A DNA stretch of 64,000 nt from Callorhinus ursinus (GCF_003265705.1 NW_020312828.1:57625455-57689454); one strand, 5' to 3'. Numbered from the stretch's first letter, positions 24,080 to 40,760 are shown. A program made the numbers and translations. The notes: a model not told the origin generated them from the letters alone.

Positions 24080-25275
24080 ATTCATGTGGAAATGTAACTG
24101 ACCCATTAAATGGTAACTTAGTAGCAGTATCTCAATAGATCTGGTAAACAGTGGGTTGTATTCATATTGCTTTATTTTTGGGGAGGGAGGTGAGTATTTT
24201 CTAGCATTCTCACTGCACCCAAAAATAATTTGACTTTTGTAACTATAAAATATTATTTTAAAAATGAATGAAATGAGGCTGCTATGATTGGTTCATGCAT
24301 TAAAAAAAATTACCACAAACATATTGGTAGCTGCTGTGACAAGTTCCATATTCTATGCATTTTTTAGTCCTTCTGTCCACCAATCAGAGTTTCACATATG
24401 CAAAAGGATTCTGAAATTTTATTTTGATTTTCCAATACCTCAAAAAGCAATTTTAAAAGGAACATATAATACAAATATAATGAATTAATTTTAATATAGG
24501 TTAGGGATAACAATATTTAATCACTAGATTTTGCCACTGATTTTGTAAAGTCTTTATGTTTGTTGTATGTGTGTGTGTACAAATTTATGATCCCTTCTGT
24601 TTTCCAAGATTAATCTTTTAAATCTGCATTTACAGAGGAATATTATTTAGAAAATTATCATGTACATTTCTTGAATACTTTAATTTTTATCTTCCCAACC
24701 TTTATCCCAAATTAGTATTATAATATTTTATAAAATCAAGAATTTTTTTGAATACCATTTTTTAATTTGTACATAGCTAACTTAGTTTTTTAAATATACC
24801 ATTTAAAACACAATTGAAATGTCTTCAGGATTTCTAAAAAGATAACATACATAACCATGCACTTAATCAATTATTTACTTTTTATGTTGATAAATTTAAT
24901 TTTTTTTCTATGTCAGCTCAATATTTTCTACTATCTTAAGAACACCAAACTTTAAACTTTTATGAAGGAATATTTACTTCTCTTGTATACAATAATTTTT
25001 ATGACAAAAATATATCTTTGGGTACATGTCATGTCATAACAGCAAGTAGGTGATTTTTTTTTAAAGTAGACTCTGATATAAATATGGACCCTTTAATGGT
25101 CTTGACTTTCAATTTGCATTTAGTAAAATGACTTTGTAAAATAAGTGGTCAGTAAAAGTTATCTGATTCTGTAGTTTTCTAGTTTAAAGTAAATCTAATC
25201 AATAATTCTAAAAATGGTATAGTTGAAATGTAAATAAATGTAACTAATGACTTGTGCTATTGAGATTCAAACTTC
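24080..25275. other. AT-rich intron sequence, nothing recognised
   Basis: Long AT-rich stretch with a short (GT)n at about 24566-24580. No coding or RNA feature seen. Confidence 0.5.
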
Positions 25276-25279
25276 TGTG

Positions 25280-25435
25280 TCTTGAAAATCTAATTTTATG
25301 ATTTTGAAGAAATTATTGATCTTTCTGAAAATTATTTTTCTCATCTGTGTAGTAGGCATATTGGGAAGAATATCTGAAATGATATTATGAGAATTGTATA
25401 TGTACAGCCTGACATAGAGTGTGTATTCAGAAAAA
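25280..25435 (+). repeat. Probable MIR
   Basis: Sense MIR core and tail: ttctcatctgtgtagtaggc, gatattatgagaattgtata, cagcctgacatagagtgtgt. Confidence 0.55.
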
Positions 25436-25634
25436 TGATCCTTTTTAATAGATGTAGCATATTTGTAGCTTCCCTTAGAATATCATATATTAACCAATTT
25501 AGATGAATTCACAAAGAGTTCATCTGGGATGCCTAATTTAAAAATTCTATTTAGGGTTTCAGATTGCTATATGAAATTTTCTGTTACTGACAACATTTAT
25601 ATTTATAAGAACATCTAGTTGCTTTCTGTGAGAA

Positions 25635-25760
25635 AAACCCGCATTTTGATTATGCCATTTTACAGAAGAAAAAATGAATGTTTATGGAAAGTAAGTGACT
25701 TGCAAAAGAAATATCACTAGTTAGTGACTTATAACACCATGTATAGTTCGCTTTTAAAAT
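25635..25760 (-). repeat. Probable MIR fragment
   Basis: Reverse-MIR core: tgccattttacagaagaaaa, ggaaagtaagtgacttgcaa, atcactagttagtgacttat. Confidence 0.5.
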
Positions 25761-25799
25761 ATCTGCTGTTTTCCTGAAAGCAGGCTAATGGGAGTAAAC

Positions 25800-27420
25800 C
25801 TTTCACAGATTTGCTGTAAAAGATTGAATAAATGTAATTCATAGAACAAAGTGTTTAAATTTGCTTGTTGACATCTTTTGTTTTATGATTTAACCCCTAT
25901 TTTAATGGTTTGATTTAGTCTGTTTCTTCACTCAAAGCAACCTCAATTCTTTTTGGCAATGTGCCTAGTATAAACAACAAGTGATTGTGTGTACTCCTCA
26001 ATCCTTGCCTTACTCAGATTTGAAAGAGTCTTTTATGTTGACAAAAAGTTCTAGAAACGCCGACTGTCCTTGAGATCTATCCAATCATTAATTTGAATGC
26101 TCCAAAGTGAGAAATGATATCGAATGAGAAGAGTCATTAACTGCCTAAGGTGCATCAAAATTTTGTTTTGTTTTGTTTTGTTTTCTAATTCACTTGCATA
26201 CCCTCTGGTGATCCATAAGTCTTTAGTAAATTAAAGCATTAGAGAAGAGGGTACTAACCACAATATAACATCCTTTTCAAATATGTTCATAGAAAAACCC
26301 ACTTCTACCCTCAATTTCTGTGTTTTCTGACATCTGTATTTTTTATACACGGTTATCGCCATCACCAAGGACATAATTGGATCAACAGTGAGCAAAATTC
26401 ATGTTGCCATTTGCAGATCTCATTAATTTTATACATAAATAAGAAAAACCTAGTATCGCTTCTCTTTATTGAGTAAACAGTTGTTAATATCACAGGCAAT
26501 TTACACGTACACATTCACACAACACACACACTGAGTCATCTGTGCCAGTAGGTCAAGCACTTAGAGCCTCTGCATTTCACAGACATTTTATTATACAAGA
26601 GAAATAGATAATCAGGATGCAAGGACTACAGTTTCTAACTGTGAAGGAGGAAGTCTTCAGAGACAACAGATTGGGTTAGGTCTTACCATCTCAATCAAAC
26701 CTGACTGGGAAATTAAGGGAGCAAAGGAGAGAAAAACAGAGACAAGATTAATCATGTAAGAAGAAAACTATAATGGTTGCTCAGGAACATTTATGGGGAT
26801 ACTGCCAATATTTTCTGAAGGAGGAAAGGTCTACTAATTGCACAAATGGGAACTCAAGCTATGATTATTCTCTGTTCATTCTAATTAGTATTCCTTCATT
26901 ATATCCCTTAGGCTTGTGGATTCTAAGGTTATCTCAAAAATCCAGTGAGTTTGTAAAACTAAACAAGAAATTGTGATAAGATGCATTACATCTATTATAT
27001 TTATCCCTCACAGTACTGAAAAAAACCTGGGTAAATAAATGATATTTCATAACAATAAAGGAATAAAGGTCAGAGAATTTAGCCACAGTAGTGAAGTATA
27101 TTTTATAACTATGACCAAGAAGGTATAAATAGATTATGGATAATCACAAAGTAAAAAGGTCAACAACAATAAGGGGTAGTTTTATGATAGAAATAGGAAA
27201 AATAAAATAGAGCTTTCTCTAGCAAAATTTAGTTGATCATGTAGTCATTTTTAAAAGCACTTAAAATATGCTTCATTGTAACCGTGCTCAGTAAAATCCA
27301 ATCCAATATAATTATTGAATTGTCAGTTCTAGGATTCCTTAATACGTAGGCCATCTTAATTCTTATTCATTATAATATCCACAGAGAGTAAAATGAACAT
27401 AGACTTCTTTACACTTTCAA
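25800..27420. other. Intron sequence, mostly unrecognised
   Basis: Contains a (TTTTG)n run at about 26162-26184 and a small CA stretch near 26520. The rest is unique-looking. A weak antisense MIR is possible at 26450-26620. Confidence 0.45.
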
Positions 27421-27429
27421 GGCTTATTA

Positions 27430-28745
27430 TAGATCTAAATATAAAGGATAATATTCCTAAGCTTCAGAAGAAAATGTAGGAGAATATTTTTCTGTCTTTG
27501 GATAAGTAACTATTTTATCAGACTAGAAAGCATTAACAAATTTTCAAATTAATAAATTGGACTTTTCCAAAATTAAAAATTTCAGCTCATCAAAAGATGT
27601 ATAACAAAATGAAAATTAAAGATTGGAAAAACACACTTGCAATGTATATATTTGTCAAAAAATGGTATAAGGATTGAATAAAGACACACAATTCAGTAAT
27701 ATCAAGACAAATCAAACAATGCAATTAAAAATAGGCAAAATATTTGAACAGATACTTCATAAGATATATCAATAAATGCTCAATAAGTGCATAAGAAAGT
27801 GCTTAATAGCATTAGTAATCACAGAAACGCAAAATAAAAACAGTAAGATTGTCAACCTCAACTGTTGGCAATGATGTGGAGCAGTCAGAATTCTTATACG
27901 ATATTGGCAGAATATAAAATAGGGTTTGGGCACCTGTTTGGCTCAGTTAAGCGGCTGACTTTTGATTTAGGCTCAGGTCATGATCTCATAGGTCATGAGA
28001 CTGAGTGTCCTCAGGCTCTAGGCTCAGTAGGGAGTCTGCTTACGGCTTCTCTCTCTCCCTCTCCTCCTGCCCCTCCCCCTACTCTCGCTTTCTCTTTCAA
28101 ATAAATAAATCTTTAAAAAAACAATCACAAAAAAGAATAAAAAATAGGGCAACCACTTTGGAAATCTATTTGGGGGTATTTTATGATATTAAACAAAGAT
28201 TTACCCAATAATCCAACAATTCTACTACTAGGTATTTTTTCTAGATAAATGAAAATGCATCCACAGAAAGACATGCAGGGAATATTTATTACATCTTTAT
28301 TCAGAATAGCTCCAAACTTAAAAAAACTCAAACTTTTTTTTACCAGGAAAATAAACAATTCGTGGGATGAAATGTTACTCCACAACATAAAGGAATAAAC
28401 TATTGATACAGCAATGTATATGAGTCTCAAAAACAGTATGCTTAGTGAAAAAGACCAGATACACAAAGTACATTGTGTAGCATTTGATTTCTATGAATAT
28501 AAATATAGAAGGGGCAAATTAATCCCTGGTAAAGCAAATTAGCATGGTGGTTGCTTCCGAAGTATGGAGATTGACTGGAAAGGAATAGAATATGACTTTC
28601 TGGGATGATGAAAAGATCTGTAGGTTAATAGGAATGTTAACATGTGTTTATACATGTTTCATCAAAACCTAATTGTACACTTAAGACCTAAATATTGAGC
28701 TGTAGAAAATTAATGTCCCAATTATAAATAAAATTTTGATTCTAA
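27430..28745 (+). mobile_element. Old L1 3' half, sense, split by a SINE
   Basis: Decayed ORF2: ttcagctcatcaaaagatgt, aaaataggcaaaatatttga, caacctcaactgttggcaat, ccaacaattctactactagg. Then 3' UTR text with taattgtacacttaagacct. No frame survives. Confidence 0.8.
27928..28122 (+). repeat. Diverged CAN-SINE inside the old L1
   Basis: Head gggcacctgtttggctcagt, an extra gatttaggctcag repeat in the middle, tail caaataaataaatctttaaa. Flanking aatataaaatagggt and aataaaaaatagggc look like an aged duplication. Confidence 0.88.
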
Positions 28746-28749
28746 CATA

Positions 28750-29325
28750 TATTAACTTAATTCAAAATCTAATTCTAATCTGAGAACAAGATGTTTATAT
28801 ATAAATATGCATGCTTATAGTTTCTCTATTGATTTAGGACCATTATCTGGAAAATAAAAGACTGAACTGTTTAGAAAAAAATAAAATGATTTTGACATAC
28901 TCACATTTTTAGATGTCATATTGTTTAACTTTAAAAAATAGTTTCCTTCTTCACAATCCCTTTATATTGTTAAGTATGTAAACTTAGATTGTGTTAATAC
29001 ACTTAGATTGTAAATTTGAAAATTTAAAAAATAAAGTTTTATGATATGGTTTTGATTATTTGAAGGTCTAATTTACTGAGATAGTCAATAGTCATTAGTC
29101 AGTGTTCTCTCTTCCAGTTTAAAATTTAAACCCTAAATCGCTAAGTAATATATATCAGAAAAATATACCTGAAATTTGGAAGAGATATAAAGAAACCAGA
29201 AAATTATTTTTTTCTAATGCCTCTGGGTATTCAAGGTAAAAATCTTAAAATTCAAAGACTAGTAAAAAGGGAAAAAAATCCTCAGTTGTTATTTTGGAGT
29301 AAATCTTTCAGTTCATAAACAAACA
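28750..29325. other. AT-rich intron sequence, nothing recognised
   Basis: No frame, repeat or RNA signal that I can support. Confidence 0.5.
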
Positions 29326-29329
29326 GACA

Positions 29330-29990
29330 CAAATGCACAAGCTATCTTATATTATTATCCATGCTGCTTTACAATCTGTTTTTTTTTATTCTATCCAGTG
29401 ATATATTGTGAACCTTTTCTCCATCCATAAAAAATTGTTGTAAGATTTGTCATCTAACTGCTGCATTTTCTCTATTGGTTATTAATCAGTCTCTATCATA
29501 AAACATTCATAATTTTGCTATTTTAAACAAAACAGCAAAAGAAATTCTATCTAATTTGGAGAGGGAGACATTTGATTGATTGATTGATTGATATTATAAG
29601 TAATAACCTTAATTATTAGTTATTGCTGTTGTCCTTCAGAAACAGTACATAGAGTGATATTCCTATTACTCATGCAGGAAAGTACCTAAATATCTTCACC
29701 AACAGTGTTTACAATTGTTTAGGTCTTAGTTTTATATTTGAAAAATGTTACATTGCTATTTTTGTTTTTTCTGATAGCTACCAAGATTTATTTTTACTAG
29801 TTTCTTATTTTACATTACTAATTTAGCATTCTTCTTTTGTGAACTCCCTGTGCGTATTTTTGCATATTTCCATTCATATGACTATAATTTTCATATTTTA
29901 AAAAGTTATTTATATTAAGTATATCATGACTTTTTGTTTTATACATCTTGAAAACAATTTTCTTTGATCATTATTTAAATATTTTATTTG
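29330..29990 (-). mobile_element. Very old L1/HAL1-like 3' region, antisense
   Basis: Antisense L1-type text such as cagtgatatattgtgaacct, cttcaccaacagtgtttaca and tcttcttttgtgaactccct. A (TGAT)n run sits at about 29573-29592. Weakly preserved. Confidence 0.45.
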
Positions 29991-29994
29991 ATGT

Positions 29995-30635
29995 ATATTT
30001 TGGTCATAAAAAATGTTTTTATTCATGGTGTCACATCTTGCAATCTCTTTGTATTTTGGTTAATATTTAAAATGATAGGAAATTAAATTTATACAAATAA
30101 ATTTTGAGAAGTTATACTATGTTAGATATTTTAATTTTCTCAAAAATTTTATATTCTCCACTGCCATTAAATATAAAAAAATTCACATTTTCATATAAAA
30201 TAACTTTTCCTTTAGGTGAAATGGAATAGAGTTATATATAATGATGTTGCATATTATGTGACTTTTGTTATTCATCTCATATCTACTTCTCTCACAGAAT
30301 TCACTCTATCAATAAACGGTAAATTTTTGTTAGTTGTTGACAGAGTCTGTTTTCTATAGAATAGCTTAAGTGATCTTTTCAGATTCTGAAATACAATAAT
30401 AAGTCATGGTTTATGGGAATTGCAAAAAGGTGACCTTACTGGTGGGAGAAATTGCAAAAGACCTCCTTCCTGGGAATGTATTTCAAAATAGGTCTCCTTT
30501 CCCCACACTTAAAACAGTACCATGGGTTTGGGCAGGGGCATGAACCTGGCTAAAGTAGCATAGGCTTGGATTGTTGGATCCAAGGCCTGGCAACTTTGTG
30601 CAGTACCAAAGTTGACTATGTTGGTGGTGGCCCAA
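29995..30635. other. AT-rich intron sequence, nothing recognised
   Basis: No supported feature. Confidence 0.5.
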
Positions 30636-30639
30636 GTTA

Positions 30640-30895
30640 GATCATGTCACATCCATACTCAAAACTCTGACGGCCTTTTAGCTCACTTAAAAAAAATTCA
30701 GTGTTTACAATGGTCTGCCAGACTTTGTATAGACTTGCCCTATTGCATCACCTCTCAGGCCTCATTGTGTACTCATCTTCACATGCATGTTCCACAATCA
30801 GGATGTTTGCCCTGGTTGTTCCTTTTCCTCGGAAATCTCTCACTTCCATTTGTCACCCCAGCTCTTACTGGTTCTACTCAACCAGCTCTGACCAC
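30640..30895 (+). mobile_element. Probable L2 3' fragment, sense
   Basis: Text typical of the L2 end of ORF: tcatgtcacatccatactca, ttacaatggtctgccagact, ttgttccttttcctcggaaa. The overlapping frames here are relics or chance. Confidence 0.5.
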
Positions 30896-30899
30896 AACA

Positions 30900-31420
30900 C
30901 TTAAAACTTCAAATTTGAGTAACATCATAATAGTGGAATAAAAGTTTTCTCCCATCTTTCCCTAAAGAACACTGATTTAGACAATTGTTCATGGATGAGA
31001 GACCCTTTGTAGAAGTCCAGGAGTCCAACAAAGATGTTCCAATTCATCATTTGAGCAAAAATATTAAGATTGGATGCATCAAAGTTGGTAAGAGGAACAG
31101 TTTCTTTACCTGTGTCCTTCTTTCCTCAAGATGATACAGATGAGCCTTCTCAGCCCTTGATTTCTCTCATGAGGAAAATGAGAATATATGAATGATGCCC
31201 GGATTTTCCAGCTGTATAGGATGCTGCCAGAGAGACTCACTTCTTTTTCATCCCACCCAGAATACTGGGGGACAGAGACCAGTTGGGAAATTGTAATTTA
31301 TGGCTCTCAGAGGACTTCAGACAGAAACAGGATCTACTTACAGCCTCATGGACTCCATCATGAAACCTTCCCATGAGCTGCTAGGGGTGCCTCACCTACA
31401 GATGCTCCAACTGGCCTTTC
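30900..31420. other. Intron sequence with no recognised repeat
   Basis: Moderate GC, probably an unrecognised old element. No splice-bounded coding frame was found. Confidence 0.35.
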
Positions 31421-31424
31421 TTTC

Positions 31425-33535
31425 TCTCTGAACAAATAAAAACCCATAAACATGGTTTCACTGGTGAATTCTACCAAACATATTAAGAATTAAAGTCCAG
31501 TCTTTTAAAACTCTTCCAAAATATTGAAGGGGGTGAAACACTTCCAAATTTTATGAGGCCACCAATACCCTGATTCCAAAGCCAGATAAGGACACCACAA
31601 GAAAAGAAAAGTACAGGCCAACATCCTTGACAAATATAGATGCAGAAATCTCAACAAAATGCTAGCAAACTAAAGTCAACAGCACATTGAAAGGATTATA
31701 CACCATGATTGTGGGATTTATCTCTGGGATGCAAGGATGTTTCAATATAAACAAATTAATCAGTGTTATGCATCCCATTAACATAATGAAAAATAAAAAT
31801 TATATGATTTTTTCAATAGGTACAGAAAAATGCATTTGGCAAAAATTTACATCTACTTGTGATAAACACTCTTAACAAATTAGATACAGGAGGAACATAA
31901 CTCAACATAATAAAGTCCATATAGGACCACCCCACAGCTAACATTATACTCCATGATGAAAGGTTGAAAAGTTTTCCTCTAAGATATGGAAAAAGACAAG
32001 GTTGCCCACTCTCACTACTCATGTTCAATATAGTATTGGACGTCCTAGCCAGAGCAAACAGGTAAGAAATATAAATAAATGACATTCAAATGTGAAAGGA
32101 AAATGTAAACTTGTCTTTGCATATGATATGATCTTTATATACAGAAAATCCTAAAGACAGTAACACCCAGTTAGAAGTAATAAACTAATTCAGTAAAGGT
32201 GCAAAAAAAAAATAAAGACACAAATAAATGGAATACTATCCTTTGCTCATGGATGAGAAAGGATTACTATCATTAAATTAATAATTATAATTAATAGATT
32301 AATAATTAATATAATAACTATTAATAATGGTAACCCAAAATTCTCTGTGGAGTCAATGTAGTCCTTTTCAAAACTCCAATGGCATTTTTTACAGAAATAG
32401 GAAAAACAATCCTAAAATGTATATGAAACCCAACAAAAGGCCCTGAATGGCCAAAGCAATCCAGTAAGAACTGTGAGAAGAAGAACAAAGTTGGAGGCAT
32501 CACATTTCCTGATTTCAAAGTGTATTACAAAGCTACAGTCACCAAAACAGTATGATACTGGCAAAAAACAAATTAGACCAATGGAAGAGAACAGAGAGAC
32601 AAGGAAGAACCCCCCCACACACACACAGAGTCAACTAATATTTGCTGAGTAAGCCAGAAATAGCCAATGGGGAAAGGATAGTGACTTTAATAAATTGTGC
32701 TGGGAAAACTGGACAAACATATGCAAAAGCATGAATTTGATCCCTATCTTATACCACAAATAATCCAATTTAAAATGGGCAGAGAACCCAAATAAATATT
32801 TTTCCCAAGAAGTCACACAAGTGCTCAATAGGTAAATTAAATGTTACTTGACATCACTAATTATCAGAGAAATAGAAACCAAAATTACAATGAGATATTC
32901 CACCCCACTTATGCACTGGGGTGGAAATGTAAATTTGTTCAGCCACTATGGAAAACACTATGGATATTCTTCAAAAAATTCAAAATAGAACTACCATATT
33001 ATTTAGCATTCCACTTCTGGGCACATGTCCAAAGGGAATGAAGTCACCATCTTGAAGAAATATCTATACTCTCATGTTTGTTGCAGCTTTATTTAAGAGA
33101 TGGAAGCAATCTATGTGTCCATCAATAGATGATAAGTCAACCACTAGTTCTATGTAATATATCACTTTTATGTGGATTCTAAAAAAGCCAAACTCAGAGA
33201 AATCAAGTAGGAATGTGTTGTCAGGGGCTAAAGTTTGAGAAAATGGGGAGATGTTGGTCAAATATTACAAGTTTCCAGTTATAAGATGAAAAGTCCTGGA
33301 CATCTAATGTACATCATGGTGATTATAGTTAACAATACTGTATTTATATACTTGAAAGTTGCTAAGAGAACAAATTCTCACCATACACATGCAGTTATGT
33401 GAGGTGATAGAGGTGTTAACCTTATTGTGGTAATCATTTCACAATATATATATGTATCAAATTACCATGTTGAATGACTTAAACTTACACAATGTTCTAT
33501 GTCTATTATCTTGGTTAAACTGGAAAAAATTAAAA
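31425..33535 (+). mobile_element. L1 ORF2 and 3' UTR, sense, middle-aged
   Basis: A long collinear ORF2 portion: caaagccagataaggacacc, aggccaacatccttgacaaa, gggatttatctctgggatgc, acaaggttgcccactctcac (reverse-transcriptase region), and the later aattgtgctgggaaaactgg and ggtggaaatgtaaatttgtt. It ends in a 3' UTR with tgtctattatcttggttaaa. Many stops and deletions; not coding-competent. Confidence 0.88.
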
Positions 33536-33539
33536 TAGC

Positions 33540-35265
33540 AGACTCTCTCCTCATTACCTGTCCCCCGCAGATGGATTTCTATTTCTGTACAGCGGTTGTT
33601 TATTTTTATTGCCTGCCTCCCCCAAGAAGAGTTTTTGTATGTTTACATTTACCTGCCTTATATTTATCTCTTTTACTTTTAGCATTATTAGCATTATTCA
33701 TTTATGAAAATTCATGCAATTTAAGAAGATAATATTCATGTTGTGGCCATTTCTACACTATGACTATGACTTTAGGATAACTACTTCCTTTTTTTCAATA
33801 ATAACCTTAGAAGTTATTTCTTTAGAAAATTAAACATTCTTAAAAACTAAACTTTGTTTCTAATAGTAAAATAGAAAGTGTGAATGAGAACATTTTGATA
33901 CTGTGACCTATTTTGTCTGTTGACTGGTCCTGAGCATTCTTTATGTCAATTTCTACAGCTGAGGTTGGAATGAAATGCTGTTTTCTGGAATACTTTTCAC
34001 CTGGAGATGGTGGTGTGAGGTTGTTATCTGAATTAAAGCTAATGCTGATATCTGAATTACTTATAAAAGAAAAAAATGTCTTGTAATAGAAGAATAATTA
34101 AATGAATTATAGTGTAAATTAAATATAAGCATCTGATAATTTGATTATAGCAAAAATTCTAGTCACATGTGAAACATGTATATTTTAATGTAGGGAGATT
34201 AAATAAGAACATAAATAGCATATGAAGAATGATCCTAAATATGTAAATATGTCCCATAAGATTAAAATTAATTTTTACCTTTGGCATAATTTTCTTTTTG
34301 AGAAAATATAATATTCACATTAAAAAAGAAAATAAAGCTTAGAATTACTTTCATGCATCAAGTAAACCAAATTGTTTAAATGCACCAGCATATGATATAA
34401 GCTAAATGTAGAACTATAAAGGAATTCTCTAATGGTGCGTTCGTGCAAGTACCACATTTAGCCCCCGATATCAATTTTTATTTAATAAATTAACAAAGGA
34501 AAACAAGCAGGCTTATCAAAAAGTGGAGTTTTAGAGAATACTTGAAAGTATGAAATTGTGTTTGCCAAATCCAGTATGTCCCTCTACTTACACAAGCAAG
34601 AATGACAAGACCTACAAACCTTCTCTTCTCTGCTTTATTGCAAGGCAGCTATAGCAAGCCATTAAAAAATAACCATTGGAGTTCATGGAAGATAACAAAA
34701 TATAAGTATCAAATTTCCAAAAGTTAGGGAACAGCAGACATACCATGAGGACATGTATTAAGTGAGAATGTGAGAGAAACAAAAAGCAAGAAAACAATGA
34801 GTCAAAGAGACAGACACAAAAATGAATCAAACTGCCAGCAACAGTTTCAACTTCTAATCAAACAGCAGATTTTGTGTATAAACACAGTCTGGAAGGTGCT
34901 GTAGGTTACACACTGGATTTTTTCTCCCTAGTCTTTCTAATTAAAATCAGCCATAACATCAACAACAGTATTTCTTTAAGCACAAAAACCAATAGATGCC
35001 TTATATATCCAACTTTGAGCAAAATGGCATAGAGTACATATTGGAAGAGAGACCACAAAACAAAACCAAGAATAAATTTGTAATTTATCTTTTGGTTTAT
35101 ATCTTTGTATGTTATACATGTTTAAATATTTTTATTATTTATCTATACATTAAATTTTGTCAAAGAAAAAATAGACTTTAATTCGTATATCAATACATAA
35201 GCAATGGAGATTATATATATTTTGAATAATATATTATGAATTTTATTTCGTTTTTCTTTTTCTTT
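33540..35265. other. AT-rich intron sequence, nothing recognised
   Basis: Holds a hydrophobic chance frame at 33499-33732, discussed among rejected items. Otherwise no supported feature. Confidence 0.45.
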
Positions 35266-35274
35266 TTTTAACAA

Positions 35275-35495
35275 GCTTAAGCTCTGAACTGAGACAAAGA
35301 TGGGTTGCAGTGATGATCCTGCCTCTTGCTCCTTTCCACAAAATTAACCTTGGGCTAGTAATGTAAGACTCATTTTCCCAATTGTAAAACTTTGATGATA
35401 ATAATAGGAATCTTTACACTTTGTTTGAGAAATTAAATAATATAATGAATACCAAATACTTGTTAGTGTCAGGTACAGGGGACTTAATAAATGCT
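35275..35495 (+). repeat. MIR
   Basis: Good sense MIR: tgatcctgcctcttgctcct, accttgggctagtaatgtaa, ttcccaattgtaaaactttg, gtgtcaggtacaggggactt, aataaatgctaaggatt. Confidence 0.75.
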
Positions 35496-35499
35496 AAGG

Positions 35500-38085
<2,586 letters not shown>

Positions 38086-38098
38086 ATTCCATGATTCA

Positions 38099-38293
38099 GG
38101 GATCCTGGGTGGCTCAGTTGGTTGAGTGTCTGATTCTTAATTTTGTCTCTGGTCATGATCTCAGGGTCGTGGCATAGAGCCCTCCATTGGGCTCCACACT
38201 CAGAAAGGAGTCTGCTTGAGGATTCTGTCTGTCACTGGCCCTCCCCTGCTCTCTTACTCTCTCTAAAATAAATAAATAAATCGTAAAAAAAAA
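38099..38293 (+). repeat. Older CAN-SINE
   Basis: Head gggatcctgggtggctcagt, diverged middle (gattcttaattttgtctctg), tail aaaataaataaataaatcgt plus poly-A. Flanks agaaattccatgattc and agaacttccatggttc fit an aged duplication. Confidence 0.9.
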
Positions 38294-38299
38294 AGAACT

Positions 38300-39790
38300 T
38301 CCATGGTTCTATGGGAGTTCTAATTCTATGGGAAATCTAAATTATTGACAGTTTGACTCTTGGAGACACCTAGAAAACTTACTATGTTTCTTGAGAAATT
38401 ATTTATGAATATATACTAGTCTATAGTTATATTAGGTAAAGTAAAACTCTAAAATTTAGACAATGATCAGGGAAGATGGTCCCAGCATGTATCTAGACTA
38501 GTCTATATGTAATTAAAGACTGGATCCATGGTTGTGGAAGTTCTGATAAGAATTCTTTTTTTTTTTCTGATAAGAATTCTTCACCTTGGTGTTATTTCCA
38601 AATCTGTGGGTTGTACATGAAGCTTATGGGCCATGAAGCTGTAAGTCAGAAATATGAGCTAATTTGGGGGAGAGAACACCATACTACCCAAAGTATCTAT
38701 ATTTGGAACTGGATATAGAAATGTAGGAAATATGGGGCACCCCTCTCTGAGAAGGAATGAGTATATGATAGGTATGGATATTTTTGAAAAATATGAGGAA
38801 CCATGCACAGAAGATGGGAAGCCAGAGTTGTAGATTGTGGCAGACAGAGAATAATTTGGGATGTAATTCATTCCTCTCTCTTTTCACAAGAACACCATGC
38901 TTTTGCTAGGGGACGCAGTTCTCTACCAAACAACCGTATGCTTTAGAATAGATGGCTCTACTGATTCTAATGGTGAGGCGGGTGGCTCAGAGCTGAATTA
39001 ATCAGTACAACCCTATCTTCTTACCCACATTTACTTCAGGAACCTACTCTGATTATTTCTATTTACCACAAAGTCCTAAACCTGGGATACTCAGTATTGA
39101 TATAAACACAGTTCTTGTGGTTCTTTTTGGCCTTTTAAAACGTTACCAAGAAGTTGGATAAGGTAGAAATTTAAAAAAAATCAATATTTGTGTGTATACA
39201 TACATTTTTGCTCATGCACCAAAAGTCAAATAGGGCATTTTATGATTTTCAAAAATAAAAAAAAGGAGAAAGGTCTCTTTTAAATTGCTTCTTGCAGAGC
39301 AATTACTTTGAAGCCTTAGGTTAATTAGCTATCACCCATTTCTATTAGTTTTCTGCCTGAACAGCTTCCAATTTGAACTTCATAACTAAATGCAAGCATG
39401 AATCCCTTCAGCTACAATGTGATCTATGGGCTGTTTTATATATTCTCAAGCCCCATCACCCTGAATGGCTTTAGAAAAAGGACATATGTCCTAAAATAAC
39501 ATGTTCAGCTCTGGCCGCTAATTCTTTAAGGGCCTGCTGATTCATACATTTCAGTTCCTTTCCTTTTTTGTTTCTTGAGGCAAATTAAGAATTACACCTA
39601 TTTTTAAGCTTTCTTATCTGTGTTCTTCATTTTATTTTCATTTTTTGTTTATACTGAAGTCTGATTAAACATCACATTATTCATAATAACAAAGGACATT
39701 TTTCCAACATTAGGTTTATAATTTCCACATCTGCCCCCCAAAACAGAAACAAATAGAGTTCTTAAAGTAAAGTAAAATTTCGCTCATTTA
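38300..39790. other. Intron sequence, nothing recognised
   Basis: About 1.5 kb. Overlapping minus frames at 38659-38887 have no family motifs. A short direct repeat ctgataagaattctt occurs twice at about 38546-38582. Confidence 0.45.
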
Positions 39791-39794
39791 CTTA

Positions 39795-40760
39795 TGCTTC
39801 AAGGTTAGTCATTGTTATCACCTTAGTGTGTATCTCTCTCAGGCCATTTCTAGGCAAATGAAGATATATGCATATTTCCATGCATTATATATGTATATAT
39901 ATTTACAAATAGAATCAGTCATACTATGCATAATTTTCTGAATCTTTTTGTGTATATGTGTAAAATATCACTGATTCTGGATCCACATGTATACTTCTCC
40001 TACATTCTTTTTTATTTATTTATTTATTTTAAGATTTTATTTATTTATTCATGAGAGACAGAGAAAGAGAGAGAGGCAGAGGGAGAAGCAGGCTCCCAAG
40101 GAGCAGTGAGCCTGATGTGGGACTCGATCCCAGGACCCTGGGATCATGACCTGAGCCGAAGGCAGACGCTTAACCATCTGAGCCACCCAGGTGCCCTCCT
40201 ACATTCTTTTTTAATGACTACATAGCTATATGGCATATGGTATGCCTGTACTTATTTTGTTTAGTTATCTCTTATTGACAGCTTTAGTCTTTGTGTTTTC
40301 AAGGGCACAAAGAACAACTTTGGATGTATATCCTTGTGCTCCTCTGTGATACATACTTCAGATAGAATTCCAGAAGTGGGTTTGCTGCATTTTAAATTTA
40401 GGTAGATAAACCCAAACAATCCTCAATAAATATGAAAATTTCTACTGCTATCAATAGGCTATGAAGTGTTTTCAACCTCCAACTTAAATTTTGGCAACAT
40501 TAGGTTTTTTACAAGGCAAAAAAATGTTATCTTACTATTTTATTTTGCATTTCTTTGGTAAATGTTGGGCTCAAATATCTTGTTATATGCTTCTCATTTA
40601 GTCATAATTCTTCTTTTATGAATTGCTTCTCCATACCCTTCACTTATTTTTATTGGACTCTTTACTTTTTTTAATTCTCTTTCAGGGTACAATTGCTTAG
40701 CTTTCTCATTATTCATTGGTAATCCATATTTGCCTTTCACATATACATTTCTAAATGAAA
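39795..40760 (-). mobile_element. Old L1 3' region, antisense, split by a SINE
   Basis: Antisense L1 end: atagaattccagaagtgggt, ttttgcatttctttggtaaa, tatgaattgcttctccatac, tattggactctttacttttt. The 3' UTR side lies to the left of the SINE. Confidence 0.65.
40014..40196 (-). repeat. CAN-SINE with target-site duplication
   Basis: Minus copy of the attcatgagagacagag type. Flanks tcctacattctttttta occur on both sides (from about 39998 and from 40198). Confidence 0.96.

Noticed and set aside
33499..33732. Hydrophobic 77-codon frame preceded by an acceptor-like cccccgcag before an ATG
   Set aside because: There is no matching donor, no family motif, and it lies on the strand opposite CSMD3. T-rich DNA easily encodes Leu/Phe/Tyr runs.
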